Source of the DNA: Dermacentor variabilis
Taxonomy: Eukaryota > Arthropoda > Arachnida > Ixodida > Ixodidae
Assembly: GCF_050947875.1 (NCBI RefSeq)
Contig: NC_134569.1
Span: 40,767,777-40,831,776, forward strand
Reading direction: 5' to 3'
Length of the DNA: 64,000 nt
Below the pieces are notes generated by a model, which was not told the DNA's origin, did not search any database, and saw only the letters and a list, made by a program, of their open reading frames with translations. Both the position numbers and the translations under genes were made by a program. This document shows, one piece after another, positions 54,207 to 64,000 of the stretch (position 1 is its first letter; every line of letters starts with the position of its first letter).

Positions 54207-54505
54207 TGATTCCTTTCTGTGCAAGGCATCGCTCGAGAAGCTTAAACATTGACGTTTTAAAACCGTCCTAGTGTCACTCTTGTAACTAGAAGCCCCTCCG
54301 CTCCAAAAAGAAGAAACAAAAAACCGCGTAAATATGACTTCGCGTTTAAGCCTTTAACTCGATGATTTGCACAAAAAGAAATGACAAGCGATTTCGGAGA
54401 CGTGTGCATGCTAAGTGAAAAGCGATTTCATGGTTGCCTGGATAACATGTGCAAACTGGTTTCATTTGCCCATGGGATAATCGACGCCATAATGAAGGGT
54501 CACGC
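54207..54505. other. unassigned spacer left of the PLE
   Basis: No recognised content; an A-rich stretch at 54304-54322. Confidence 0.45.
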
Positions 54506-54517
54506 TGACCATTTTTC
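54506..54517. repeat. PLE target-site duplication, left
   Basis: TGACCATTTTTC, identical to 57170-57181 on the other side of the element. Confidence 0.8.
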
Positions 54518-54633
54518 AGCACAATGCGTTGGCGGGCTAGTTGGTGCGAATCCATGAATACTTTGTTAAGCGCAAAAAGGCAGACACAAGAAAGACGACG
54601 GCACCAACTAGCCCGCCAACGCATTGTGCTGAA
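54515..54633. repeat. 33-bp perfect snap-back at the PLE 5' end
   Basis: Arms 54515-54547 and 54601-54633 with a 53-base loop. The loop holds the inverted 3'-terminal sequence (CGCAAAAAGGCAGACACAAG), so arm plus loop equals the inverse of a tail-to-head PLE junction. The first ATG of the ORF (54524) lies in the left arm. Confidence 0.95.
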
Positions 54634-57169
54634 CTATCTTTCTTCTACTGTGGGCCCTGATATTTGTGTGTCTGTGTCATCTCCTGAGCCTGCTGTTCTG
54701 GTCAGTCACATAGCGTTTACTGTGTGCCGTGCAAGGATGCTTACGTTCTGCATGAAGAATGGACAGGTTCCTCAAGACGTGGCAAGTCTCTTCGGGAACG
54801 TCAAGCCTTCCGTCGGTCACGTGCGGCGAATGTGTCGGATTCTTCGTTCTGAAATTTGGCGGCAGGTACGCCTTCTGTACGACTGGTTGAGAGCTGTCTG
54901 CTACTCGCGCGATGCGCCTTTCGTGGCCGAGAAGAAGTTCCGTTTCTACAGACGTCTATCAACTCAGACTACAGAATTCTGGTGGACACAGCTGCTGCTA
55001 CTCCTCCGGTCCAGACTCCCGCGCAGAAAGGAAAAAACGCAACTTGTCACAGCTGGTTTCCAGGTACTCGGTGACGTCAGGCTTCCTGACGAAGTTGCTG
55101 CTTTGTTAAAGAATGGGCCGAAGTATAGCACGGAACCAAGAATTCCTGCACATGAGCTACTGGCTTTGAACAGGCGCATTGCAAGGAAAGCAGAACCTGA
55201 GGACCAGGAGCGGTGCCTCCTCGATGGGGTGGACTGCCTTCGTAGGACCGTCACCGGGAGCGCGCCACCTTCGACAGCTGTGATCAAAAGGACAGTATCT
55301 TTCTTTAGAAACAATGAACTTCGGCTGTTACTGAGTGACAAAGAGGGCGGTTTTGTAATAGCCCCGTCTGTGGTCTTCAACAAAAAAGCCATTGAGGCTG
55401 TCAACAAGAACTTCATTCTGGCAAATGAGAAAGCTCAAAAGGTAAAACGCAAAGCCATTTCTTTGTTGGAAAATATAGGCCTCACCAAGATTGTGAAAAA
55501 TGTAAAACAATGTAGGGTACTTGCTCTAGAGGTTTTTTTCACTGCAAAAACGCACAAACCGGATGTGCCTTTCCGTACAATAGTCAATGAAAACAACTGT
55601 TGGCAGGTTTTGGTTAGCCGCTTTTTACAAAAAGAGTTGAAGCATTTAACTATTGACGATCCTTATGGCATAAAGAATTCTTTAGAGGTTGTTTCTTTTC
55701 TGGAAGACAACCATTCAGTAGCCGAAATTTTTTCTATTGACGTCGAAGATCTTTACTATTCGATACCGCATGATGAGCTATTTCGCAGTGTGATGACGTG
55801 CATCGAAGAAAGTGGCGAGGTAGATTTTCGCAATGCGACCGGGTTGTCTTCGGAAAGTTTCATGTCCCTTCTTGAATTTTATTTAAGTGCAACTTTTATC
55901 CAGTTCGAAAATAACCTTTTTATCCAGAAAAATGGTGTGTGTATTGGTTCATGTGTGGCGCCTGCTCTTTGTAATATTTTTTTATCGTTTGTCGATCGGG
56001 CCCTTAAGAGTGCCTTAAACAATGACTCTGTTCAAATATTTAGATATGTTGACGATTTTCTTGTTGTGATAAAACAGACTAACAACGAATGCTCCGTGAC
56101 GGTAGCTGATATTTTAACTCTGTTCAATGACAATGGCAAAGGTCTAACTTTCACACATGAGCTTTCTAGGGACGGCAAACTCCAGTTTTTAGATTTGCAG
56201 CTATCCTTACAAACAGGCCACGCCTGTTGGATGTACTCGCCACGTGCACGTAAAGAACTTTTACCTTACGCGTCTGCGCATTCAAAGACTGTGAAACGCG
56301 CCATTGCTTTGATGTGTTTAGAATCTTCCTTAAAGAAGTCTTGTCATCACTCTGCGAACATGAGTTTCCTTGCACAGTTAAATAGGCTGCAGGCTGCTGG
56401 TTACCCAAGTGTGGTGGTGACGTCAGTCTCGGAAGTATTGCTTCAAAAACTGAAAGGCAAGCGGCATAAAAGTAACTGCAGCACACAAAAGAAAAGGCCT
56501 GAAGTTGTGCCGTATTGCCACAGAGTGGCTCACAATCTGAAGAATGTCGCCACCAGATACAAAATTCCGGTAGTGTTTTCCGCTCCTCAGAAACTGTCGA
56601 CGTTGTGCAGCCGTATTTCTCAAACATGTAAAAAACCTGATTGTGAAAAGAACCACGTGAAGTTTGTAGATTGCAGCGTCGGTGTGGTTTATAAAATTCC
56701 CTTGTCATGTGGCAAAGTGTATGTAGGGCAGTCAGGCCGCTGTGTTAACGAGCGCCTGAGAGAACATGAGCGATCCATACCAACAGGCACAGGTTCGCAT
56801 TTGGCTCAGCATTGTAAAACATGCAAATGCAAACCCATGTTTCGTGATACCACAATTTTGAAGAAGAGTCGTGACACCACCGCCCGAGAGTTATCAGAAG
56901 CATTTTTCATTCAGTCATTGGGGTCACTGTGCATTAGTGTGCCTTCCTTAACCTTGTACAGCGCTGAATTTGGTTTTTTGGATTCTGTCGCATGAGTGCG
57001 CTCTTGGTATCGGATGTTGGTGGCTCCACCGCATGGTGCTCACTGCGCATGTTCCTCTGGTTTGAGCGGTCTATAAAGGAGTGACGCAATAAAATGATGT
57101 CAGTTGAGAGTAGCGCCTTGTCCTGTCGTCTTTCTTGTGTCTGTCTTTTTGCGCTTAACAAAGTATTCA
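54518..57169 (+). mobile_element. complete Penelope-like element with GIY-YIG nuclease
   Basis: 2.65-kb element bounded by identical 12-base TGACCATTTTTC repeats. It begins with an inverted stub: 54515-54547 mirrors 54601-54633 exactly (33 bases), and the loop at 54554-54599 is the reverse complement, with one mismatch, of the element's own 3' end (57125-57170). A single ORF spans the body. The 3' UTR has TATAAAGGA and AATAAAATG (57073-57095) before the terminal segment. PLEs are known for variable duplications and rearranged 5' ends. The uninterrupted ORF suggests a recent insertion. Confidence 0.9.
54524..56995 (+). CDS. Penelope-like reverse transcriptase with GIY-YIG endonuclease
   Basis: 823 codons without interruption. 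The reverse-transcriptase part includes FRTIVNENNCWQVLVSRFLQ (about 350-370), IFSIDVEDLYYSIP (motif A, Asp406), IQKNGVCIGSCVAPALCNIF (motif B) and FRYVDDFLVV (catalytic Asp510-Asp511). A cysteine/histidine cluster C..ISQTCKKPDCEKNH precedes the nuclease, in which VVYKIPLSCGKVYVGQSG (Tyr723, Tyr733, Gly735) and RLREHERS form the GIY-YIG core. The two enzymes copy the element RNA at a nicked target. Codons 1 to about 32 are read from the inverted stub, so the native start is probably further in, for example Met72 (54737). All visible catalytic residues are present. Function is inferred from family. Confidence 0.92.
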   Translation: MRWRASWCESMNTLLSAKRQTQERRRHQLARQRIVLNYLSSTVGPDICVSVSSPEPAVLVSHIAFTVCRARMLTFCMKNGQVPQDVASLFGNVKPSVGHVRRMCRILRSEIWRQVRLLYDWLRAVCYSRDAPFVAEKKFRFYRRLSTQTTEFWWTQLLLLLRSRLPRRKEKTQLVTAGFQVLGDVRLPDEVAALLKNGPKYSTEPRIPAHELLALNRRIARKAEPEDQERCLLDGVDCLRRTVTGSAPPSTAVIKRTVSFFRNNELRLLLSDKEGGFVIAPSVVFNKKAIEAVNKNFILANEKAQKVKRKAISLLENIGLTKIVKNVKQCRVLALEVFFTAKTHKPDVPFRTIVNENNCWQVLVSRFLQKELKHLTIDDPYGIKNSLEVVSFLEDNHSVAEIFSIDVEDLYYSIPHDELFRSVMTCIEESGEVDFRNATGLSSESFMSLLEFYLSATFIQFENNLFIQKNGVCIGSCVAPALCNIFLSFVDRALKSALNNDSVQIFRYVDDFLVVIKQTNNECSVTVADILTLFNDNGKGLTFTHELSRDGKLQFLDLQLSLQTGHACWMYSPRARKELLPYASAHSKTVKRAIALMCLESSLKKSCHHSANMSFLAQLNRLQAAGYPSVVVTSVSEVLLQKLKGKRHKSNCSTQKKRPEVVPYCHRVAHNLKNVATRYKIPVVFSAPQKLSTLCSRISQTCKKPDCEKNHVKFVDCSVGVVYKIPLSCGKVYVGQSGRCVNERLREHERSIPTGTGSHLAQHCKTCKCKPMFRDTTILKKSRDTTARELSEAFFIQSLGSLCISVPSLTLYSAEFGFLDSVA

Positions 57170-57181
57170 TGACCATTTTTC
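57170..57181. repeat. PLE target-site duplication, right
   Basis: TGACCATTTTTC, identical to 54506-54517. Confidence 0.8.
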
Positions 57182-57774
57182 CTTGTACCGGATCTGTTAA
57201 CCTCGCCTACGAAGTAAGCTGTGCATATAATTTCCCGCAGGTTTTTCATTTCCCGCAAACAAACAATGCAAAATGCAGCATGCTTAAACTACACGGACAG
57301 AGCCGGTGGACCAATTCCGGCGAGAGTAAAAAAAAAAAAAAACACATGTTAAGGATATTTTCATTCATTTTACTCCCGGTACAGGTACCAATCTTCAGAC
57401 ACAAGGGCCAGCAACCAAGCGCGTATGATTACCCCCGCGAACCCCATTCTTCCTACCTGCTGAGTTCTTTCTTCTGCATAATGTCGGTGCTGGCTCGAGT
57501 GAAAGGATGCAAAGTGCGCATTCTAGCTCCCCCCAGTCGCCCTTAATAACGCTCACAAGTCACCTCAACACTTCGCAAAACAAAAGGCTGCACGTGCCCC
57601 TTGACTTGAAGGTTCGTTATGCAGTTATTATATTGCTAACACCCTTGCGGAAAAGCTGCTGCGCCAACCATTAGTACAGTGCTAAGCAAGTTTCATGGAC
57701 CTACTCTCATAGCGCATTCGCGTTATCATTAGGTGAAGATTTTGCGGAAAGAGCCTAACCTCGAGAAGGGGATA
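57182..57774. other. unassigned spacer
   Basis: An A15 run lies at 57329-57343. No gene or repeat family recognised. Confidence 0.45.
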
Positions 57775-57860
57775 GAGATACGTATAAAACGGAAAGAAAG
57801 GCAGGGACGTTACCCATACGCTCGTTCGGTTTGCTACTTTACGCAAGGGAATTGGAGTCT
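57775..57860 (-). mobile_element. LINE 3' tail
   Basis: Minus strand: AAAGTAGCAAACCGAACGAG, then GGGTAACGTCCCTGCCTTTC. It matches the tail of the 6.4 kb LINE. The adjacent (GAAA)n may have expanded next to it. Confidence 0.65.
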
Positions 57861-57861
57861 G

Positions 57862-57904
<43 letters not shown>

Positions 57905-57916
57905 AATAAATAAATA

Positions 57917-57996
<80 letters not shown>

Positions 57997-57998
57997 AA
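57861..57998. repeat. (GAAA)n microsatellite with a TAAA interruption
   Basis: About 34 tetranucleotide units, interrupted by AAAT units at 57904-57918. The FFLSFFLS frames on the minus strand are artefacts. Confidence 0.97.
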
Positions 57999-58856
57999 AC
58001 ACAAACGGGATTGAAACTATATATACAGTTGCTCACTAAAATCGGTTGACTTCAGGAACCGCAGTAATACACGGATTGCGTTCTGAGCTTGTGAACTAGA
58101 AGAAAGGGAACGCACCTTGTGTCTCGTATATGGCCATGGTCTAAGTACTTTTGTCACCGTGTATAATCTCGAATCTAGGTGATCTGACGTGGGGCAGAGG
58201 AGAAGGCATTGGTCGTCGTAGCGGGGTCAGATGCAGAGGAGATGTTCGATAGAAATCACGTGGAGAAGCTCTTTCGCTGTCGTTGTGGGTAAAAATAACC
58301 CCGCGTACCGTCTTATAGGTTTGTGAGCAGTCACGAATGACCTCGCTCGAATGACAGGCGATGACACGTCAGCGAGTGACAGGCCACCAAAGACGTTAGT
58401 GAAGAGCGCAGAAATCCAGGGAATGCAGTTGGACAGGTCCTGCTCCGTGACAGACACTTGTAGTAGTTATCTGACTGTCAAGCTCAATATCAGCCCTGAA
58501 GCCTGTCAGCGTGTTTTTCATCAGTAACACCAAAGTATATGCTTGATATATATTGAGCTATATGTTAGGCTCGCCGCACTGACTTGTTTATCTGCAGGTA
58601 AACAAAATACCTTGCGCCAGATTCACGGCTGTCGCGGCAGCGTTTAAATGGTCGACGAATGAAAAAATGTCCGCCAACAAAAAATGAAGCGCAAACTGAA
58701 TAACCACGAGCCCTGCGGCCAAAATGAACTCAAAGCCCTGGACATCCGACAATGAGATTTGGTACTATGTGAATTGCTACGCTCTCCTTCCGATTTATTA
58801 AAAAATTGTAATTGAAGCTCAACGTAAAACCTAGCAACTGAATGACTATATTTCAC
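57999..58856. other. unassigned spacer
   Basis: No gene recognised. GTTTATCTGCAGGTAAAC at 58586-58603 is a weaker acceptor/donor junction. Confidence 0.45.
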
Positions 58857-58881
58857 CTCAAGAGCAGGGGCGTAGCCAGGG

Positions 58882-60696
58882 GTGGGGGGGGGGGTTGCTT
58901 ATGGGGCGTCAGCCCCCCCCCCTCCCGAAATTTTTTCGTGTTGTCCATGCACCAGGGGCCAAAGCAACCCCCGGCGCCGGAAATCATTCCGGATTTTGTC
59001 TAGAATGACTTTTTCACACTCGAAAAGGCATTTCACCGCGAACATTGCGAACTGGGGCTGGATTTCGCGGCGATGCCAATGTACCGGCAGTCACATAACG
59101 CAAACAGCCCCATCTGAGCACAAAGTTTCAAAGGCGTTTTGATGGCGAACGGCTTCGCCGCGGCACCTCGCGTAGGCCGCGGAATCTACAAAGCGCATGG
59201 ATGTCAATTCCGAAACTTTATGGGTATAGATCTCATAAACTTTTGATGTGAAACGTGCATTGACATTTCCAAAGTTGTGCTTTAGATTTTCAATTGTGGA
59301 ACATTGTGGGTTTAATGCTGTTATAACTATTTGACGACAAAGGGGCATTAACTTTTCTGAATTCTTACATCGGAACATACAACGAGACAAGCCAAATCAA
59401 CACACTATCATTGATAAAGCACGCAGCGAGGTCAGATCAGACGAAGAGTTGTGGTGAATCATTTCTGCCGTCATGTCGCATCAAGAAATACGAACAAGTT
59501 TTTTTCACGTACGCCAAAGCATCCATGTCAAGACATTAAAGCCAGCCAAGGCAACAACGTCTTTATTTACTTTTTCTGCTTCGACTTGTATTCGCGCGGA
59601 CACATTGAGCCTGTTCGATTTTTTTTTGTTCTCGTTACCCTACTCGCGAGCTGCTAGAGCCATCCAGAGCGCATACAATTTTCTCGTGTGGCCCCGACCA
59701 CCGCGCGGCGTACTTTGGTGCGCGCTCGGTTTGGTCTGGCCAAGTGGATTTTCACCTGGCAGAGTTTTGGACGCTTTCTGGCTAGCAGATGAGAAAAAGA
59801 AACAATGGTCGCTCGCCGCCATCCCTGTCGGGACTCGACGGAGTGCACCGCGGTCGCTTGAGCGCAACCTCTCCGTTAAGTCTTGTCTCGCCGGTGTAGG
59901 ACACCGAGCAGTATGCGTACGGTTCTCGGTAGGCCAAGCGTGTCACGTTTTCTTCGATATTCCTTCGGTAGCCACATTAGGTTCCCAAAACAGGCATTCG
60001 ATTGCAGCCAACATACTTTCCTTTGTGTTTCTTCAAACAGGAAAGTATTCCACAAAAGAAAGAAAAAGAGACATGGTTGCGGCGCAGTGAATTGTCGCAT
60101 GGTGAGAGTCCAATTTTGTTATTTCTTCTTTTGCGGAAAGCAATGGGCCACGGGACGCTTCATTTGCCGGACACTCTTACTATATTTTCCGATAGCAATT
60201 ATATGCACACACCAGGCGCATTCCTGCCGTCGCCGTCACCCTCATGTTTCATATAAAGTCCAAGGGCGATAACATCGTGACCGAGCGCCGCATGTTGTAT
60301 GTGCTAGTGAAAGCGTGGGGGTGGGGGTTGAATGGGTGAGCCGGCGATAGTGGCTCAGTATTGTGTGCTCAAGGGAGAAAAGCGGGGAGGAAGCGCGCCG
60401 CCTTCCATCGCGCGCATTGCATCGGGGGCAGTGGAGGGAGAGGGGACAGGCCTTAGGATTCTGTGATCTAAATCTGTGATTGCGCAAGACGTTTATTTGC
60501 CTTGTTTGACGCATTATGTACAGTGTATTTTCTTAGATACGTAGATTTATTGGAGACTTATACGTATATTTAAATATCTTGTTGCGAGGTTTTGTGTATA
60601 CGTGCAGTGAACTTTGTTTGCACTGACACTTTTCTGCCCTTTATCAAACTGTGTCTTCGCATTTGTATATCTCATTGTATCTTCGCATTTCTAATG
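58882..60696. other. internal region of the hAT-like element, no identifiable transposase
   Basis: Frames of 205 codons (59473-60090) and 99 codons (59390-59091, minus) lack BED-finger, DDE or hAT dimerisation motifs that I could recognise. The 205-codon frame has a hydrophobic stretch near its middle, but no family can be named. Confidence 0.4.
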
Positions 60697-61989
60697 TACG
60701 AGGGCGAAACAAATGAAAGTGAGCCTACCCACCCCGCGCAATAATGGTGCGGTTCATTATCTGCGAGGCATGCATGTAGCAGAGAGGCGTCTCTCATTTA
60801 CAAAAGTGACACGCAGGTGTGAGAATAAAGGTTCTTTAATGCTCTCATACACTGTGTTGAGCATAGTTGCGTGACATAAATGACACTCCAAGAGTGGAAC
60901 AGCGTGTTGCCGTGCAGTTTTTGACAGCTGAACGTATTTCCCAAAAAGAAATTAGTCGCGGTATGGCTGCGGTGTACGTTGAACATTGCATTTCATTGGT
61001 CACTGTGAAGTGTTGGAGCAAACAGTTCAAAGAAGGACGTGAAAGTTTCAAAGACGACCCAAGACCGGGCCAAAGCTATCGTGCAATCACGCCAAACAAT
61101 ATTGCAAAGGTTGATGAGCTGGTCAGACAAAAACGTAGGATAAGCATCGATGAACTTGCAGAATATGTGAACATCAATCACGGTTCGGCTCACGCCATAA
61201 TTCATGAACGTCTCAGTTATCGGCTTTTGTGTGCGCAATGAATGTCCAAGATTTTAAGCCACTGCCAGAAGCCGCAGAATTTCGGCGCTGCCTTGACTCA
61301 TCTGATCCGGTATCACAATGAGGGTGCCGACTTCTTGTCTGCACCTGTGATCGGGGACGAACCCTGGTGCCACTACTACGAGGCTGACACACGACGGTAA
61401 AGCTTACTGTGGAAACATTCGAATTCACCACGCCCAAAGAAAGCAAAGGCCGTCATTTCCGCCGGAAAGGTATTGTTGACCTTTTTTTCCGATCGTCAGG
61501 GGCCATTATTGATAGAATTTGCTAAATCTTGAGAGACTATCAATTCTTTCCGATATGGCGAAACGCCGGAACGGCTGCGTGTCGCAACCAAGAACAAACG
61601 ACGTGGAAAATTGAGTGATGGAGTCTTCTTGCTCCACGACAATGCCCGTCCGTTCTTTTCTGATGTGGTTAATACAAAACTGGCAACGTTCAAGTGGGAA
61701 ACGCTGCAACATCCGCCATGCAGCTCAGACCTGTCGCCTTGCGACTTCCACATTTTGGGGCAACCGACAAGACAGCTCAAGGGAACCAGATTCGCGTCGG
61801 ACAATGACGTGAAAGAGTCAGTTGCAGACTTTCTGAAGCAGGAACCCAATGAGTTTTATGAGACGGGAATCACGCGACTCTTTAGTCAATGGGACAAACG
61901 TCTAAATGCTCATGGAGACTGCTTTTAAATAAAGTTTCCTGTTTGTCATGTATTCGCATTGGCTCACTTTCATTTGACTCGCCCTCGTA
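60697..61989 (+). mobile_element. mariner element with TA duplication
   Basis: About 29-base inverted ends, CGAGGGCGAAACAAATGAAA at the left and TTTCATTTGACTCGCCCTCG at the right (two or three mismatches), are each bounded by TA (60697-60698 and 61988-61989). Length of about 1.29 kb is that of an autonomous mariner. The transposase is broken (see next entry). It sits inside the hAT-like element and so is younger than it. Confidence 0.93.
60867..61925 (+). pseudogene. mariner transposase, DD34D type, disrupted
   Basis: 60867-61241 encodes the N-terminal DNA-binding half: RVAVQFLTAERISQKEISRG, VKCWSKQFKEGRESFKDDPR and ISIDELAEYVNINHGSAHAI. After a stop, a frame with IGDEPWCHYYE (first Asp) is followed by stops near 61400 and 61524. 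61611-61925 then encodes GVFLLHDNARPFFS (second Asp) and CSSDLSPCDFHILG. The second and third Asp are separated by 34 residues, which defines mariner. At least three stops or frameshifts make it inactive. Confidence 0.9.
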
Positions 61990-62516
61990 CATTTTGCATA
62001 ACTCCTGCTTTGTATACGTGCTCTCTGTTGCGACTATAATTTCGGTGCAATTACTCCCGATACACGACCGGTGACAGCTGCTCCTACGTAATACATTGGA
62101 ACAAATGATAGTGTCATTGAGATTTTTCACTGGCCGTTGCATATGTACAAGAATGTAAACACGGTCCTTGAATGACAAAGATATATGACAAAGAATGACA
62201 TTAACATATTTGTCCTCAACTTGTTCATTTCATGGATTTACATTTTTCATATCAACAGCATGCGCTGCTTTGCTAGTTTCGAACTGATATAGTTCTAAAG
62301 TTCGTGTGATGTATTCTTATTGTATAGACAAAATACATGGAAGCATTGATATCGGTTATCTAGGGCAAAATTTTTGGCACATACGAGTATATTTTTTATG
62401 AAAAAATAGATATTTTACTTGTTTTGGCAGTGCGTAGCGTTCAAGAATTCGTTTGCAGCATCTTTCGCAATGTCAATGCAATTATTATTCATGTATTTGA
62501 TCCCTCGACAAATTGT

Positions 62517-63264
62517 TTAAGAGGAAGCTTCAGCTCGGGTACAACTACAACGCGGCCTATTCAAATACATGTAAAACGCAGAAACGCTTTTCTGAGAAAA
62601 CACCTGCATCGCTTTGAATGAAATTTGTTGCATTTAAGAGAGAAAGTTAAATTTCTAGTGTCTGTTGGAAGTGGAATTTAAATTTAGGGACTGAATTTCG
62701 TTTAAAATATTTCGAAAAATTCGAAAGTTCGAAAAAAATAGAACCACACCGTTTAGAATCTAATAGCTCTGCATCAAGAACAGATTTCGCGATTCTGTAA
62801 ACAGCATCTATTATAACAGTCAAAGGGGACAAATTTGGTAAGTCAATTTGTATCTTACGTGAATTGTTTACGTTGTGTAAAAGGGTTCTGCAAAAGCCGT
62901 ATTTCCATAATACTACATTTTTTTAGAATAATGTTAACATATCAATTTTGTCCGCTGTAGATGTACTATATTAGGGGCAATTTATAGAAGAATTATGATA
63001 TCATAATTCATAGTTCATAATTCATAATTCATATCATAGCTCTAAACTTGATAGTTTCGTTTCCTGAAAATGTGCGATTTTGGCCTATTTTTAATAAAGA
63101 ATTGACAACTTAAATGAAAAATAAGAAAGCAGCATTCAATTAAATTTAAGTTTTCTTTTGAATGCAACAAAGCTCTTCAAATTTGGTGCAGTGGTTGCCG
63201 AGAAAAACGAATACCCCTTCTACATATATTTAGATCGCAGCACCCAGCTAAAGCTTCCTCTTAA
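62517..63264. mobile_element. TTAA-flanked foldback element, copy 2
   Basis: Starts TTAAGAGGAAGCTTCAGCT and ends AGCTAAAGCTTCCTCTTAA, with TTAA at both ends (62517-62520, 63261-63264). The internal order is the same as in copy 1, including TTCAAATACATGTAAAACGC and GCATTTAAGAGAGAAAGTTA. A TCATAATTCATA-type run at 63000-63035 is a local difference. It is inserted in the hAT-like element about 60 bases from its right end. Confidence 0.88.
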
Positions 63265-63332
63265 GGAGGAGGGCGAGCTGCAACGTGAGCCCTCACACGA
63301 ACGAAATTTCTGGCTACGCCACTGCTCAAGAG

Positions 63333-64000
63333 TTGCAACAAGTTTTCTTTTTTTCTTTTTTGCTATAACTTGCGGCTAAAGCAATGGGCTAATCCTTGTC
63401 ATTCCGGGCTCCTTAACGTGAATCTGAATCTCTTTACACAGGAACTCATGCGCTCTGACAACATGACTGCCGTGGTTTGGAAATGAAGCAGTGACCCGGC
63501 GCTCAGCAGCAGAACTCCGCAGACACAGAACTGCAGCAAAATGCGCTTGGACATTTCTTGAACTAGCTGAAACCGCCATCTGCTTTCGTTTTATCTGGTG
63601 AGGCCGTTCGCCTCTGATTTTATTTCTGCTCAGTAAACATTACCAAGCATCGAAGACTGTTGGAACAGCGTGGTTAGTTAGACAGAAACAGCGTATAAAA
63701 GTCATGAGCTTGGATTATACTTTCACTGCGAGGAAAGCGGAGATTCACTGCCCAACTAACAGACAGTTGGGCAACTTGCAGGAAAACGGATCCCCAGCAG
63801 CCACTGATGCATGCGTTATTCGAAAGGCTTATCCTGTTCCAAAACGAGACATTAAAACAGTGAGGAGATGCGCCACTGGGAACTAAATATTTATACTGAA
63901 AGTAGGGCTTAACGGTGACTTTAGTGGTAGGGATTAGTACAGCACCACTGAGTCAGGTTAACGACGAGCTTCTAAAGTACGCGCTGAGGTTGATGGATTC
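63333..64000. other. unassigned spacer to the window end
   Basis: No gene, RNA or repeat family recognised. Confidence 0.45.

Larger units (their letters stand above)
58865..63324. mobile_element. hAT-like DNA transposon carrying two nested elements
   Basis: The left end CAGGGGCGTAGCCAG and the right end CTGGCTACGCCACTG are inverted copies with one mismatch. Both sides carry an identical 8-base CTCAAGAG (58857-58864 and 63325-63332), the duplication length of hAT elements. A G-run/C-run hairpin (58883-58923) follows the left end. No hAT transposase motif is visible. A mariner (60697-61989) and the TTAA foldback element (62517-63264) lie inside; without them and their duplications the host element is about 2.4 kb. 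It is non-autonomous or decayed. Confidence 0.85.

Overview
This window is eukaryotic, repeat-dense DNA, most probably from a hard tick (Ixodidae). That placement is an inference. It rests on tRNA-headed SINEs of the tick Ruka type, on several LINE families whose RNase H, C-terminal and 3' tail sequences look like those common in tick genomes, on long AT and GA microsatellites, and on the absence of any bacterial gene organisation. I found no host protein-coding gene that I could defend, and no rRNA, free-standing tRNA or CRISPR array. Apart from unassigned spacer, almost everything recognisable is transposable-element sequence, often nested.

Layout. 0.3 kb: a SINE. 2.0-3.7 kb: a LINE 3' end (minus) split by a 717-bp TTAA-flanked foldback element. 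5.4-6.4 kb: a second LINE 3' fragment. 6.4-11.3 kb: a nearly full-length but frameshifted two-ORF LINE (zinc-knuckle ORF1; endonuclease, reverse transcriptase and RNase H in ORF2). 11.3-12.3 kb: a third LINE fragment that has lost one catalytic aspartate. 12.3-19 kb: mostly unassigned sequence with microsatellites and a palindromic MITE. 19.2-19.7 kb: a reverse-transcriptase relic. 22-31 kb: unassigned DNA with SINEs, a Penelope-derived hairpin and a 5'-truncated Penelope-like element (PLE). 31.4-34.4 kb: a degraded RNase H LINE split by another hairpin. 35-39.4 kb: three small TIR elements, LINE ends and a CpG-rich block. 41.3-45.3 kb: a different LINE class (minus) carrying an SGNH-hydrolase-like domain. 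46.4-46.8 kb: an RTE-type LINE tail ending in GAT repeats. 48.7-50.5 kb: SINEs, a LINE tail and a hairpin. 52.7-53.9 kb: an 801-bp LTR set in degenerate minisatellite. 54.5-57.2 kb: a PLE with one uninterrupted 823-codon ORF and a 12-bp target-site duplication. 58.9-63.3 kb: a hAT-like DNA transposon with a perfect 8-bp target-site duplication, itself carrying a mariner and a second copy of the TTAA foldback element.

The most notable signals are (i) the uninterrupted PLE, (ii) five PLE-related insertions that all begin with, or consist of, an inverted snap-back of their own sequence, (iii) the two-copy TTAA foldback family whose whole length is an imperfect palindrome, and (iv) the three-element nest at 58.9-63.3 kb, where target-site duplications give the order of insertion.
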